64,000 nt of DNA from Skermania piniformis (GCF_019285775.1 NZ_CP079105.1:1550001-1614000); one strand, 5' to 3'. Positions 18,093 to 26,969 are shown, numbered from the stretch's first letter. Program-made: numbers and translations. The notes: a model not told the origin generated them from the letters alone.

Positions 18093-18116
18093 GACCACGG
18101 AAGGACGGTAGGCAAC

Positions 18117-19382
18117 CTGACCCCGGACGAGGTCGCGGCGGTCGACGCCGCCCATATCTGGCATCCCTACGGCGGTTTCCCGCCGAGCACCGCACCGTTG
18201 ATCGTCACCGCAGCGCGCGGTACCCGGCTGCAGTTGGCCGACGGCCGCGAGCTGGTGGACGGGATGAGCTCCTGGTGGGCGGCGATCCACGGCTATCGGC
18301 ACCCGGTGCTGGACGCGGCACTGACCGAGCAGGCGCAGCGGATGAGTCATGTGATGTTCGGCGGATTGACCCACGAGCCGGCCGCGCGGCTGACCCGGGC
18401 GTTGCTCGAGGTCGTTCCGCCCGGGCTGGACCGGGTTTTCCTGTGCGACTCCGGATCGGTCTCGGTCGAGGTCGCGGCGAAGATGTGCCTGCAGTACTGG
18501 CGGGTGCAGGACCGACCGGCCAAACACCGGCTGCTCACCTGGCGTGGCGGATATCACGGTGACACGTTCACCCCGATGAGCGTGTGCGACCCGGCCGGCG
18601 GCATGCACGCGTTGTGGACCGGAGTGCTGCCCGAGCAGGTATTCGTACCGCCGCCGCCGGTCGGCTACGACGAGAGCTATGTCACGGTGTTGGCCGATGC
18701 GGTATCCGCGCACGCCGACGAGCTGGCCGCGGTGATCGTCGAGCCGGTGGTGCAGGGGGCCGGCGGCATGCGGTGGCACCACCCCGGTTATCTGGCCGAT
18801 CTGCGCCGGTTGTGCGACGCACACGAGGTGCTGTTGGTGTTCGACGAGATCGCCACCGGGTTCGGCCGCACCGGAACCATGTTCGCCGCCGAGCAGGCCG
18901 GGGTGGTGCCGGACGTGATGTGTATCGGCAAGGCCCTGACCGGTGGCTATCTGACGCTGGCCGCGGCGCTCTGTACGGCGCGGATCGCCGAGGTGATCAG
19001 TGCCGGGCACGGTGGCCTGATGCACGGACCGACGTTCATGGCCAATCCGCTCGCGTGCGCGGTGGCGGTGGCCTCGATCGAGCTGCTCCGCAGCCGGGAC
19101 TGGCCCGCCGAGGTCGCCGCACTCGAACGCGGCCTTCGTGCGGGGCTCGCGCCGGCTCGCGGACGGCCCGGAGTCGCCGACGTCCGGGTGCTCGGCGGGA
19201 TCGGGGTGATCGAACTCGATCATCCGGTCGATGTCGCGGCGGCGACCGCGGCGGCTGTCGCCGGCGGGGTCTGGTTGCGTCCGTTCGGTCGCCTGATCTA
19301 CACCATGCCGCCATACGTGAGCAGCACCGACGACGTCACCCGGATCGCGGCCGCGGTGGTGGCGGCGGCGGCCGTCGGGTGA
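18117..19382 (+). CDS. bioA: Adenosylmethionine-8-amino-7-oxononanoate aminotransferase
   Basis: Transfers the amino group of S-adenosylmethionine to KAPA to make DAPA in biotin synthesis; a PLP enzyme. From the conserved [18 protein letters not shown] region the protein is ~421 residues, matching mycobacterial BioA. The PLP lysine is Lys272 in [24 protein letters not shown] and [12 protein letters not shown] are conserved. No ATG, GTG or TTG exists in frame between a stop at 18042 and the conserved N-terminus. The first standard codon is a TTG at 18198, which would remove the conserved WHPY substrate loop. I therefore place the start at CTG 18117, about ten bases after GGAAGGA. It precedes a membrane-protein gene and bioF-bioD, but no BioQ-type palindrome is visible here. 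Confidence 0.85.
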   Translation: MTPDEVAAVDAAHIWHPYGGFPPSTAPLIVTAARGTRLQLADGRELVDGMSSWWAAIHGYRHPVLDAALTEQAQRMSHVMFGGLTHEPAARLTRALLEVVPPGLDRVFLCDSGSVSVEVAAKMCLQYWRVQDRPAKHRLLTWRGGYHGDTFTPMSVCDPAGGMHALWTGVLPEQVFVPPPPVGYDESYVTVLADAVSAHADELAAVIVEPVVQGAGGMRWHHPGYLADLRRLCDAHEVLLVFDEIATGFGRTGTMFAAEQAGVVPDVMCIGKALTGGYLTLAAALCTARIAEVISAGHGGLMHGPTFMANPLACAVAVASIELLRSRDWPAEVAALERGLRAGLAPARGRPGVADVRVLGGIGVIELDHPVDVAAATAAAVAGGVWLRPFGRLIYTMPPYVSSTDDVTRIAAAVVAAAAVG

Positions 19383-19500
19383 GCGTGATGCACCCGATCG
19401 AGCCACTGCGCTGTAGTCGGTGCCCGACGGTCGGCGCCGCGTGGCAGACTGACGCTCGACATGATGTCGGCCACTACACCGGTCGGGGAGGTGCGAGGAA

Positions 19501-19959
19501 ATGCATGAAGCGGTGACGCGAATCGCTGCGGCGGCGACATTGCTGTGGTTGGGCATGGTGCTGGGGATCTCGTTCCTCGAAGCGCCGTTGAAGTTCCGCG
19601 CCCCGGGCGTGGACCTGCGGGTGGGGCTGTCCGTCGGCCGGGTGGTGTTCCGGGCCCTGAACCTCGTCGAGCTCGGTTGGCTGATCGTCATCGCGCTCTG
19701 CCTGTTGGCGGACACGGGTATAGCGAACGCACCTGCGCTGCCGCTCGCGATCTGGATCGCTGCGGCGGTCGTCGCGGTGATCTTGCTGGTCCAGCTGGAG
19801 GTTGTCCGTCCGCAGTTGAACCGGCGCACCGACGAGTTCTTGGCCGGGATCGCCGGCATCGAGGAGACCCGCTCGCAGGAGCACCGTCGCTACATCGTGC
19901 TCGAAGTGCTGAAGGTGATCGCGCTGGCAGTGCTGGCTGGGCTGTTGCTGACCGTGTGA
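19501..19959 (+). CDS. Conserved four-helix membrane protein, function unknown
   Basis: A 152-residue integral membrane protein with four predicted hydrophobic segments: AAAATLLWLGMVLGISFL, a segment around VELGWLIVIALCLLA, LAIWIAAAVVAVILLVQL, and the C-terminal LEVLKVIALAVLAGLLLTV. A charged loop between segments 3 and 4 contains HRR and ETRSQEH. The ATG at 19501 follows a GAGGTGCGAGGA ribosome-binding region. It lies between bioA and bioF. Its stop is 15 bases before the palindrome of the bioF promoter, so bioF-bioD probably start a separate transcript. No functional assignment; membership of the biotin pathway is only suggested by position. Confidence 0.75.
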   Translation: MHEAVTRIAAAATLLWLGMVLGISFLEAPLKFRAPGVDLRVGLSVGRVVFRALNLVELGWLIVIALCLLADTGIANAPALPLAIWIAAAVVAVILLVQLEVVRPQLNRRTDEFLAGIAGIEETRSQEHRRYIVLEVLKVIALAVLAGLLLTV

Positions 19960-19974
19960 ACGGCGGGCTGAACT

Positions 19975-20003
19975 CGAACGGTGTTCAAGTCGCCGCGTAT
20001 GCT
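19975..20003 (+). promoter_or_regulatory. BioQ-type operator and promoter of bioF-bioD
   Basis: CGAAC-GGT-GTTCA at 19975-19987, with one mismatch to a perfect TGAAC-N3-GTTCA dyad, covers the expected -35 region. TATGCT at 19998-20003 is a good -10 and is followed after eight bases by the bioF GTG. The half-sites match the corynebacterial BioQ box (TGAAC-N3-GTTAC, from memory) and the perfect copy at bioB in this window. Repression by the TetR protein BioQ is inferred. Confidence 0.75.
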
Positions 20004-20011
20004 GGCCTCTC

Positions 20012-21157
20012 GTGGATCGGGACGCGAGTACGGCACTGGACTGGTTGGCCGACTGGGGCCGGGAGCGGGCGGCTGCCGGACTGCAGCGGGAACTGACCCC
20101 GCGCGCTGCGGGGGATCCGGCGATCGATCTCGCTTCGAACGACTATCTGGGGCTGACCCGGCATCCGGCGGTGCTCGACGGGGCAATCGCGGCGTTGCGC
20201 CGCTGGGGTGCCGGGTCGACCGGCTCCCGACTGGTCACCGGAACCACGGCCGAGCACGAACTGCTGGAGGTCGAGCTCGCCGAGTTCACCGGCGCCGAAT
20301 CCGGGCTGGTGTTCGCCTCGGGTTACGCGGCGAACCTGGCGGTGCTGACCACGCTGGCCGGGCCGGACACGCTGATCGTTTCGGATGCCGCCAGTCACGC
20401 CTCGTTGGTGGACGGTTGCCGGTTGGCCCGCGGCCGGGTCGCGGTCGTGCCCCACGCCGATGTCGATGCGGTGGCGGCGTTGTTGCGCGACCGGGCCGAG
20501 CCACGCGCCCTGGTGGTGACCGATTCCGTATTCAGCGCCGACGGTGACCTGGCCCCGCTCGCGGACCTGCATCGGGTGGTGCGGGCGAACCGAGCGGTGT
20601 TGGTCGTCGACGAAGCGCACGCGATCGGGGTGCGGGGCACCGGGGGGCGCGGACTGGTGCACGAGACCGGCCTGGCCGGTGAGCCGGATGTGGTGATCAC
20701 GGCAACGCTGTCCAAGGCGCTGGCCGCCCAGGGCGGGGTCGTACTGGCCGCCGACCGGGTTCGAAACCACCTGGTGAACACCGCCCGCAGTTTCATCTTC
20801 GATACCGGCCTGGCTCCCGCCGCGGTCGGCGCGGCGCGGGCGGCGCTGCGCGTGTTGCGTGCCGAACCCGAGCGGGCCGGTGCGGTGCTGGATCGCGCCG
20901 GAGACCTCGCGCGGCTCGCCGGTGTCGCGGCGCCACCGTCAGCGGTCGTGTCGGTGGTGCTGGGCGACCCGGAGCGGGCGGTGGCAGCGGCGGCGGCGTG
21001 CCGCGCCGCCGGGGTGAGCGTGGGGTGTTTCCGCCCGCCGTCGGTGCCGCCGGGCACCTCGCGATTGCGGCTGACCGCCCGGGCCAATCTGACCGCGGCC
21101 GAGCTCGACACGATCGAGCAGGTGCTCCGGACGGTCCTGGTGGAGGTGCCGGCATGA
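20012..21157 (+). CDS. bioF: 8-amino-7-oxononanoate synthase
   Basis: Condenses pimeloyl-CoA or pimeloyl-ACP with L-alanine to KAPA, the first committed step of the biotin ring pathway; a PLP enzyme. It is 381 residues, normal for the family. Conserved elements: [13 protein letters not shown] near residue 40, [36 protein letters not shown], and the Schiff-base lysine Lys235 in [12 protein letters not shown]. The GTG at 20012 lies directly at the predicted transcription start, suggesting a leaderless mRNA. The stop overlaps the bioD ATG (ATGA), so the two are translated as a coupled pair. Confidence 0.95.
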   Translation: MDRDASTALDWLADWGRERAAAGLQRELTPRAAGDPAIDLASNDYLGLTRHPAVLDGAIAALRRWGAGSTGSRLVTGTTAEHELLEVELAEFTGAESGLVFASGYAANLAVLTTLAGPDTLIVSDAASHASLVDGCRLARGRVAVVPHADVDAVAALLRDRAEPRALVVTDSVFSADGDLAPLADLHRVVRANRAVLVVDEAHAIGVRGTGGRGLVHETGLAGEPDVVITATLSKALAAQGGVVLAADRVRNHLVNTARSFIFDTGLAPAAVGAARAALRVLRAEPERAGAVLDRAGDLARLAGVAAPPSAVVSVVLGDPERAVAAAAACRAAGVSVGCFRPPSVPPGTSRLRLTARANLTAAELDTIEQVLRTVLVEVPA

Positions 21158-21825
21158 GGTTCATCTTCGTGACCGGCACGTCGACCGGTGTCGGTAAGAC
21201 GGTGGTGACCGCTGCGCTCGCGGCTACTGCGAGATCGTCCGGTCGTGCGGTGGTGGTGTGCAAGCCCGCGCAGACCGGAGTTGCCGAAGGGGAGCCGGGG
21301 GATATCCACGAGGTCGAACGGCTGACCGGAGTCGGTGGGATCGAGCTGGCCCGATTCCCGGATCCGCTCGCCCCGGACACCGCGGCTCGTGTTGCCGGCT
21401 TGGCGCCGCTCGGTCTCTACGAGGCCGAGTGCGCGTTGCGTGGGCTGCCGGGCGACGTCGTGTTGGTCGAGGGAGCAGGCGGCCTGTTGGTCGGTCTCGG
21501 TGAGGACGGCTTCACCCTGCTCGATCTCGCGACCCGACTCGGCGGCGCGGTCGTGGTGGTCGCGGACGCCGGCCTGGGCACGCTGAACCACAGCGCACTC
21601 ACCGTGCGGGAGCTGCAGGCATCCGGGGTGAGCTGCGCCGGATTGGTGATCGGATCGTGGCCACGCAAGCCGGACCTGGCGATGCTGTGCAACTTGGAGG
21701 ACCTGCCCCGGGTTACCGGGGTACCGATCGTCGGCCGGGTGCCGGCGGGGGCCGGTTCGTTGCAGCGCGAGCGATTCGTCGCCGAGGCGCCCACCTGGTT
21801 CACCAGCGATTCCCTGTCGCGCTGA
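21154..21825 (+). CDS. bioD: ATP-dependent dethiobiotin synthetase
   Basis: Closes the ureido ring of dethiobiotin from DAPA, CO2 and ATP. It has 223 residues. The P-loop GTSTGVGKT is at residues 8-16, followed by the conserved CKPAQTG substrate loop, the Mg-binding [11 protein letters not shown], and [14 protein letters not shown]. The ATG overlaps the bioF stop by four bases. Nineteen bases downstream ends a convergent unknown gene. The usual catalytic lysine in the KPAQTG loop is present, so the enzyme looks intact. Confidence 0.95.
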   Translation: MRFIFVTGTSTGVGKTVVTAALAATARSSGRAVVVCKPAQTGVAEGEPGDIHEVERLTGVGGIELARFPDPLAPDTAARVAGLAPLGLYEAECALRGLPGDVVLVEGAGGLLVGLGEDGFTLLDLATRLGGAVVVVADAGLGTLNHSALTVRELQASGVSCAGLVIGSWPRKPDLAMLCNLEDLPRVTGVPIVGRVPAGAGSLQRERFVAEAPTWFTSDSLSR

Positions 21826-21844
21826 CGAGCGGGCGCGACGATCC

Positions 21845-22174
21845 CTACCGGGTGGGGGGGACGAACCCCACGACCGGTGTGTTGGGCCCCTGGCCTTCCA
21901 ACAGGTTGGCCAGCGCCGAGATCGCCGATCGTCGGCCCGGGTCGTCGGGCCGGACCAGCGCGGGCCGACGCCGTTCCTGGCCGCGGACGGTCGCGGTCAG
22001 CGCGGCTTCGGCCAGCGCCAGCATCCGGTCGCGATAGGCGGAATCGGCGAGACCGGTAGCGGTCCGGCGGAGTTGGTCGATCTCACCGATCATCCGGTCG
22101 GCCGCTGCGGGGGTGAGCGTGGCCGACCTCGCCTCGGCGAGCTGGGAGCGCAACCGTTGTTCCAAGTCATCCAT
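21845..22174 (-). CDS. Hypothetical protein
   Basis: A 109-residue mainly helical, charged protein (MDDLEQRLRSQLAEARSATL), ending in a Pro/Gly-rich tail (QGPNTPVVGFVPPTR). No signal peptide, membrane helix or known motif. The ATG at 22174 has no obvious strong ribosome-binding site. It lies alone between convergent bioD and the end of the bioQ-thpR-terD-like transcript; the 206 bases upstream (22175-22380) show nothing I can interpret beyond slightly lower GC. Coding potential is supported by the GC-rich third positions. Function unknown. Confidence 0.55.
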   Translation of the reverse strand: MDDLEQRLRSQLAEARSATLTPAAADRMIGEIDQLRRTATGLADSAYRDRMLALAEAALTATVRGQERRRPALVRPDDPGRRSAISALANLLEGQGPNTPVVGFVPPTR

Positions 22175-22380
22175 CAGTGGTCACTCCCCGAGTTCCGCCG
22201 TACCAGGTGCAGTGACGTCGACATGTCCCGATGCACCGATCGCCCGATTCATCGGCAGTGTCCGACGTCAACTGCTCGATGTCCAGTGTGATGGTTTGCC
22301 GGGCGGAATTCACCTGTTAGCCGAAAATCGTCGGGGCGTCGCGCGGCGTGTCGCGCACAGCCGCAATTGCCGGTAGTTGC

Positions 22381-23895
22381 CTAGCGCGGCAGGCCGGCGG
22401 GGATCCGGTCGGCGGTGAAGGTCCACGTCGTCGATGTCCACGGGTCGTGCCACCGTGTGTCGCCCGTCGCCGGGATCATCCGGCAGCGGTCTGCGAGGGC
22501 CTGAGCGGCGGTATCGTCGGGCTCCGGCTCCGCGCCCACGAGCACCAGCGAGAGGCCGAGGGTGCCCCCGTGCCGGACGAGTGCGGCGATCGACGTCAGG
22601 TGGGCCGGCTGATAGCCGTAAGGGAAGTGGTTGAGCACCAGCAGCCGGACCGGCGGGGCAACGGTCGGCCGGTCGGCCCGATCCATGATGGCCAGCTCCA
22701 ACATCGGGGCCAGCGATTCCAGGTAGTCGGTGATGCCGTTCGTCTCGGTCACGGTGATCCCACCGGTCTGCGGTAGCCGCCCCTCGATCGTCGTGCGCAG
22801 GCTGCCGCTGAGATCGACGAGGTCGACGATGCTGCCCGGGCGCGCGGCGAGGGTGCGCACGATCACCGCCGATGCAACCTCGGTGGTGTCCGTGACGTCC
22901 GGCCCGAGCAGCCACAGGCCTTGCGTCATCGGTACGCGCAGACACAGCGGGATGCGTAGCGAACCGCGCTCGGGCGCGGTGAGCACACCGATCCGGATAC
23001 CGGCTGCCGGCCGCCGGTCCGGTACCGGACCGGTCCAGGTCGGCGCCGACCAGTCGGCCAGCCCGCGCGGCAGCGTGCGCTCGACCTCGCGCAGCTCCGC
23101 ACCCAGCTGGGCACAGTCCTGGTCGTATCGCCGCCGCGCCTGCGAGACGAGTTCGTCGTGGCGGAGCTGGGCGGACTCGCGGGCGGCGACGGCCCGTGGT
23201 CCGATTCGGTCCGCCGGATCCGCGAGTGCGGCGGACAGCTCCTCGTCCAGCCGAGTCGCGGCGAAGTCCACCGATGTGAGGTAGGAGTAGGAGCTGCGGG
23301 CAGCGTCCTCCAGAATCAGTTCCAGCCGTTCGGGATCGGGCAGTTCGATCGTCGGTGTCGCGGTCGGATCCGACCCGGTCGCCGGGGTGGCCTCGACCGG
23401 GACACCGTGTTCGACCAGCGCGCCGGCGAGCCCGGCGGTATACCCCTGGCCGACCGCGCGTACCTTCCACCGGTCGTCGCGGCGGTACAGCTCCCAGCAG
23501 ATCATCGCCGATTCACCTGATCGGCAGTCGATCGAGAAGACGGCGAGCTCGGTCCCGTCCGGGCCGCGCAGCGCCGTGTCGAGTCGACCGAAGGTGGTGC
23601 CGATGCCGGCACCCTCCGGGTCGAGGCTGGCCAGGCAGAGCGCGGCCGCGGCGTCCGGCCGGATCGCTGCCGGCGTGATGTCGATGCCGCCGGTGGTCAG
23701 CCGCACTCCTGGGGTGACCGGCCGGTTGTAGAACACGACGTCGGCCGGTGACTGTGCTTGCAGCTGAGCGTCGGTGATCAGGACCGAGAGATCGAGTGCG
23801 ATATCGCAGGAGACGGTGAATGTCACGGTCGCGGCGGGCAGCGGAGCGTTCCGGCCTGCGGTGTAGCGGATCGTGCCCCCGGTATCGTCGGTCAT
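22381..23895 (-). CDS. TerD-domain protein fused to a degenerate FtsK/HerA-like domain
   Basis: A 504-residue protein. Residues ~20-165 resemble TerD (stress/tellurite-type Ca-binding beta-sandwich): SCDIALDLSVLIT, DVVFYNRPVTPGVRLT, FSIDCRSGESAMICWELYRR and RAVGQGYTAGLAGAL. A helical linker (~215-300, rich in Arg/Glu) follows. The last ~200 residues have the strand/helix pattern of the FtsK-like ATPases that accompany actinobacterial TerD proteins. The P-loop position (GLWLLGPDVTDTTEVAS near 327) has no GKT/S, and the Walker-B-like strand RLLVLNHFP near 417 has Asn where Asp is expected, so ATP hydrolysis is doubtful. Its ATG overlaps the thpR stop (ATGA), making it the third gene after bioQ and thpR. 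The role is unknown. Confidence 0.75.
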   Translation of the reverse strand: MTDDTGGTIRYTAGRNAPLPAATVTFTVSCDIALDLSVLITDAQLQAQSPADVVFYNRPVTPGVRLTTGGIDITPAAIRPDAAAALCLASLDPEGAGIGTTFGRLDTALRGPDGTELAVFSIDCRSGESAMICWELYRRDDRWKVRAVGQGYTAGLAGALVEHGVPVEATPATGSDPTATPTIELPDPERLELILEDAARSSYSYLTSVDFAATRLDEELSAALADPADRIGPRAVAARESAQLRHDELVSQARRRYDQDCAQLGAELREVERTLPRGLADWSAPTWTGPVPDRRPAAGIRIGVLTAPERGSLRIPLCLRVPMTQGLWLLGPDVTDTTEVASAVIVRTLAARPGSIVDLVDLSGSLRTTIEGRLPQTGGITVTETNGITDYLESLAPMLELAIMDRADRPTVAPPVRLLVLNHFPYGYQPAHLTSIAALVRHGGTLGLSLVLVGAEPEPDDTAAQALADRCRMIPATGDTRWHDPWTSTTWTFTADRIPAGLPR

Positions 23896-24515
23896 TCAGG
23901 CAGCCTAGACCGGATGTCGGACAGGTTTTCGGATCGGTATCCGATCGGGCGGTCCGATCGCTCCGGTGGCGGCAGCGGAAAGCTTGCGGCAGTGACGTAT
24001 CGAGGTCGTCGGCGCGGGCCTTCGCCGAGGTGCGATTCGATCAGTTCCACGGCCTCGACGTCCCAGGCCGGACTCCGATAGGTATCGAGAATGCGGTACC
24101 ACTTCGTCGCTTCGATCGGTCGGCGTGGCCGTGCCACCGTGACGTGCGGCACGAACGCCCGGCCGTCCGGGGTGGCGCCGACCGAATTTGCCACCCGGCG
24201 TGCGGTTCCGGCAAGAACGGTCAGGGGTGCCGGGTCGTCGACGCCGAGCCAGAGCGCGGCCGCTCGCGCCGGGTTCGGGAATGCCCCGGCGCCGGTCAGG
24301 CGAATCCGGAATCGCTGCTGCCGGGCCAGCTTCGGGGCCAGCTCGGCGGCCAGGTCGTCGATCCGATAGTCCGGGACGGCGGCGAGAAAGGCCAGGGTGA
24401 GATGCCACTGGGCGCTGTCGATCCAGGTGATCCCGGTCCGCGGAGCGAGGAATTCGGCCAGGTCCTCGACCACCTCGGCCGGCGGGACGACGGCGACGAA
24501 CATGCGTTGCGGCAC
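23892..24515 (-). CDS. thpR: RNA 2',3'-cyclic phosphodiesterase (2H phosphoesterase)
   Basis: A 207-residue member of the LigT/ThpR family of 2H phosphoesterases, which open 2',3'-cyclic phosphates on RNA ends or ligate tRNA half-molecules in vitro. Both histidine signatures are intact: HLTL near residue 40 and HVTV near residue 125. The start is GTG at 24515 or ATG at 24503 (MFVAVVPP); the latter is where family similarity begins. The gene starts a few bases after bioQ ends, and its stop overlaps the next start, so bioQ-thpR-TerD/FtsK-like form one transcript. An RNA-end enzyme coupled to a TerD-like protein hints at a stress or RNA-damage function, but this is inference. Confidence 0.86.
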   Translation of the reverse strand: MPQRMFVAVVPPAEVVEDLAEFLAPRTGITWIDSAQWHLTLAFLAAVPDYRIDDLAAELAPKLARQQRFRIRLTGAGAFPNPARAAALWLGVDDPAPLTVLAGTARRVANSVGATPDGRAFVPHVTVARPRRPIEATKWYRILDTYRSPAWDVEAVELIESHLGEGPRRRPRYVTAASFPLPPPERSDRPIGYRSENLSDIRSRLPE

Positions 24516-24518
24516 GCG

Positions 24519-25133
24519 TCAGCCGTTCCGTGCCGGCGCGTCGACTCGCGCACCGGTCGTCGGCTCGGCGACCGAGATCAGCCCGCCGACGAACAACCGC
24601 AGGCCGAACTCGAAACGTGCCGTCGCATCGGGGGTGTCGAACAGTGGCGAGACGCCGTCCGGGAGCGCGCCGACCGAGTCGAGCTGCATCCCGGCCTGCT
24701 CGTCGACGGTGTGCCCGAGCACGTAGTAGAGCAGCGTGAGCCCGCCGAGCTCGGCCTCGTGGTGCCGGAGCCCGAACCCGAGGACCGCTTCGATCAGGCG
24801 CTCTCGGGCCAGGCCCGCGGTGTGCCGGGACGCGTAGCTGGCCGACACCAGTTCGGCGCCGTCGCGGTGGGCCAGGAGCGCATCGCGCAGCCGGTGGGCG
24901 AGCTCGCTTACCTGTTCGGTCGCACCGGTTGCGGCCGCCGGCTCCGCCATCCGGGCCGAGATCCGATCGGCCAGCGCGCCGAGCAGCGCCTGCTTGTTGG
25001 GAAAATGCCAGTACAGCGCGCCGGGTGCGACATGCAACGAGGTGGCGAGGCGGCGCATGGTGAGATCGGCCAGGCCGAAGGTATCGAGGATCGTCAATGC
25101 TCCGTCGAGCACGTCGTCCTTGTGTAGCTGCAC
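24519..25133 (-). CDS. bioQ: TetR-family biotin repressor BioQ
   Basis: A 204-residue TetR regulator. The N-terminal helix-turn-helix is canonical: [36 protein letters not shown] at residues ~15-50. The C-terminal ligand/dimer domain is all-helical. The start is GTG at 25133; TAGAGT on the minus strand (25146-25141) lies 7 bases upstream, fitting a leaderless mRNA. The intergenic region with bioB holds a perfect 17-bp palindrome overlapping both promoters. Divergence from bioB with this palindrome is the corynebacterial BioQ arrangement, so autoregulation and control of bioB and bioF are expected. It is the promoter-proximal gene of bioQ-thpR-TerD/FtsK-like. Confidence 0.88.
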   Translation of the reverse strand: MQLHKDDVLDGALTILDTFGLADLTMRRLATSLHVAPGALYWHFPNKQALLGALADRISARMAEPAAATGATEQVSELAHRLRDALLAHRDGAELVSASYASRHTAGLARERLIEAVLGFGLRHHEAELGGLTLLYYVLGHTVDEQAGMQLDSVGALPDGVSPLFDTPDATARFEFGLRLFVGGLISVAEPTTGARVDAPARNG

Positions 25134-25147
25134 GTACGCTACTCTAT

Positions 25148-25164
25148 CTTGAACGCCGTTCAAG
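25148..25164. promoter_or_regulatory. BioQ operator between bioQ and bioB
   Basis: CTTGAAC-GCC-GTTCAAG is a perfect palindrome with two 7-bp arms and a 3-bp spacer. It lies centrally in the 48-base divergent intergenic region, just upstream of the minus-strand -10 TAGAGT of bioQ and of the bioB ribosome-binding site. A second, near-perfect copy is at bioF. Binding by BioQ is inferred from family knowledge and position. Confidence 0.88.
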
Positions 25165-25181
25165 TTTGGGAGGACCGCTCG

Positions 25182-26195
25182 ATGACCCAGGCAATCGTGA
25201 CGACCGACATCCTGGCCGTCGCCCGCGCGCAGGTGCTCGATCGGGGCGAAGGGCTCTCGGGCGAGCAGACGCTTGCGGTGCTGCGACTGGGCGACGACCG
25301 GTTGGCGGAGCTGCTGGCGCTCGCCCACGAGGTACGGATGCGTTGGTGTGGGCCCGAGGTCGAGGTCGAGGGGATCATCAGCCTGAAGACCGGCGGTTGC
25401 CCGGAAGACTGTCATTTCTGTTCGCAGTCCGGCCTTTTCGCCTCGCCGGTGCGCGCCGCCTGGCTGGATGTCCCGAGCCTGGTCGAAGCAGCCAAGCAGA
25501 CCGCGAAGACCGGCGCCACCGAGTTCTGCATCGTGGCCGCGGTGCGCGGCCCGGACGCGCGGTTGATGGCTCAGGTGGCGGCGGGTGTGGCGGCGATCCG
25601 GAACGAGGTGGACATCCAGGTCGCCTGTTCGCTCGGGATGTTGACCCAAGAGCAGGTGGATCAGCTCGCGGCGATGGGGGTGCATCGGTACAACCACAAT
25701 CTGGAGACTGCGCGGTCGTACTTCCCGAACGTGGTAACCACACACACGTGGGACGAGCGGTGGAACACCCTCCGGATGGTCCGGGACGCGGGTATGGAGG
25801 TCTGTTGCGGCGGCATTCTGGGCATGGGTGAAACGCTGGAACAGCGCGCCGAGTTCGCGACCGATCTGGCCGCGCTGGATCCGGACGAAGTTCCGCTGAA
25901 TTTCCTCAACCCGCGTCCGGGCACGCCGTTCGGTGATCTCGAGGTGCTCCCGGCGAGTGACGCGCTGCGAGCCGTCGCGGCGTTCCGGCTGGCGTTGCCG
26001 CGGACGATGCTGCGATTCGCCGGTGGCCGCGAGATCACCCTGGGCGATCTCGGCGCCCGCCAAGGCATCCTCGGCGGGATCAACGCGGTGATCGTCGGCA
26101 ACTACCTGACCACATTGGGCCGAGCTGCCGAGCAGGACTTGGATCTGTTGAGCGAGCTGTCCATGCCGATCAAGGCGCTCAACGAGACGATCTAG
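25182..26195 (+). CDS. bioB: Biotin synthase (radical SAM)
   Basis: Inserts sulfur into dethiobiotin to form biotin. It is 337 residues. The radical-SAM cluster motif CxxxCxxC appears as CPEDCHFC within [18 protein letters not shown]. The downstream conserved [13 protein letters not shown] and the Arg-containing substrate region ([24 protein letters not shown]) are present. The ATG at 25182 is preceded by GGGAGGAC at a good distance; a TTG at 25149 lies inside the operator and is rejected. It is followed closely by bsaP, the Rv1590-type gene. Expression should be repressed by BioQ through the palindrome 18 bases upstream. Confidence 0.96.
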   Translation: MTQAIVTTDILAVARAQVLDRGEGLSGEQTLAVLRLGDDRLAELLALAHEVRMRWCGPEVEVEGIISLKTGGCPEDCHFCSQSGLFASPVRAAWLDVPSLVEAAKQTAKTGATEFCIVAAVRGPDARLMAQVAAGVAAIRNEVDIQVACSLGMLTQEQVDQLAAMGVHRYNHNLETARSYFPNVVTTHTWDERWNTLRMVRDAGMEVCCGGILGMGETLEQRAEFATDLAALDPDEVPLNFLNPRPGTPFGDLEVLPASDALRAVAAFRLALPRTMLRFAGGREITLGDLGARQGILGGINAVIVGNYLTTLGRAAEQDLDLLSELSMPIKALNETI

Positions 26196-26198
26196 AGT
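26193..26198 (+). promoter_or_regulatory. Possible internal -10 overlapping the bioB stop
   Basis: TAGAGT includes the TAG stop of bioB and is followed after seven bases by the GTG of the next gene. This would allow a leaderless transcript of the downstream pair in addition to readthrough from bioB. Supported only by spacing. Confidence 0.3.
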
Positions 26199-26205
26199 CG
26201 GGTCC

Positions 26206-26394
26206 GTGTCGTACAACCCGTTCACCGGCAAACCGGACGACGTGCTCCCGGCGGCGGCCGCCCTGGGTCTCGAGCCACCGCGTTACTGCGCCGAGTGCGG
26301 CCGCAAGATGGTGGTACAGGTCAGCCCGGACGGCTGGTGGGCGCGCTGTTCCCGGCACGGCACGATCGACTCCACGAGCGGCGAACGACGATGA
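26206..26394 (+). CDS. bsaP: Biotin synthase auxiliary protein, BsaP/Rv1590-like
   Basis: A 62-residue protein. It contains CAEC at residues ~28-31 followed by CSRHG near residue 49, giving three cysteines and one histidine as a likely metal or Fe-S site, in a conserved context ([17 protein letters not shown]). It immediately follows bioB, as Rv1590 follows bioB in M. tuberculosis; that family has recently been reported to be needed for BioB activity in actinobacteria (from memory). GTG at 26206 is used. Its stop overlaps the ATG of the DUF2567 gene, indicating coupling. Confidence 0.82.
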   Translation: MSYNPFTGKPDDVLPAAAALGLEPPRYCAECGRKMVVQVSPDGWWARCSRHGTIDSTSGERR

Positions 26395-26969
26395 CACCCC
26401 CGATTCGGGCCGCAGCCCGGGTCTTTGCCGGATGTGTGCTGTTGAGCGTGCTGGGCGCCGTGGTCTGGGCGCTGTCGGCGCCGCCCGAACAGGTGCTGGT
26501 AGTGGGTCCGGATCGGGGACGGGTGCTCACCGGGGAAAGCGACCACTTGTTCGACGCCGTCGGTGTGTTCTGTTGTATCGCAGCGGTGGTGGCGGTGTGG
26601 TCGGCAGCGGCCGCCTGGCAGTGGCGCGCGATGCGGGGTCCGGCGCAGGTCGTCGGCGTGCTGATCGGGTCGGGTGTCGGCGCCTTCACCATGGCGGTGG
26701 TCGGTCAGTTCGCCGCCCGGCTGCGCTTCCCCCGCATCGACGACCCGGCGGTGGACACCGTGATATCGCACCCGCCGACGTTGGACACGACGATCCCGCT
26801 GCTGGTACAGCCGTTGATCGCCGGGATGGTCATGCTGATCTTCGCCTCGCTGAACACCCGTGATGATCTCGGTGTCGGCGATCTCGCGGTCACCACCCCG
26901 GCCGCCGCCGGGCAGGGTGACCGGGAGAAGCGGAGTGACCAGACGAAGCAGAGTGACCAGGAGAAATAG
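26391..26969 (+). CDS. DUF2567 membrane protein (Rv1591-like)
   Basis: A 192-residue membrane protein with four hydrophobic segments: [57 protein letters not shown] and [18 protein letters not shown] polar loop sits between segments 1 and 2 ([18 protein letters not shown]). It ends with a hydrophilic tail of short near-repeats ([12 protein letters not shown]) encoded by a GAGTGACCAG duplication. Position after bioB and bsaP matches Rv1589-Rv1591. Function unknown. The start ATG at 26391 overlaps the bsaP stop. Confidence 0.82.
   Translation: MTPPIRAAARVFAGCVLLSVLGAVVWALSAPPEQVLVVGPDRGRVLTGESDHLFDAVGVFCCIAAVVAVWSAAAAWQWRAMRGPAQVVGVLIGSGVGAFTMAVVGQFAARLRFPRIDDPAVDTVISHPPTLDTTIPLLVQPLIAGMVMLIFASLNTRDDLGVGDLAVTTPAAAGQGDREKRSDQTKQSDQEK

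Noticed and set aside
17942-18115. N-terminal extension of treX into the bioA leader
   Set aside because: The added residues are low-complexity and overlap the bioA promoter and leader; TreX family similarity begins after the ATG at 17941.
18001-18116. Known riboswitch (cobalamin, SAM-IV, TPP) upstream of bioA
   Set aside because: Hairpins are present but I cannot match the conserved cores of these classes; kept only as an unassigned structured leader.
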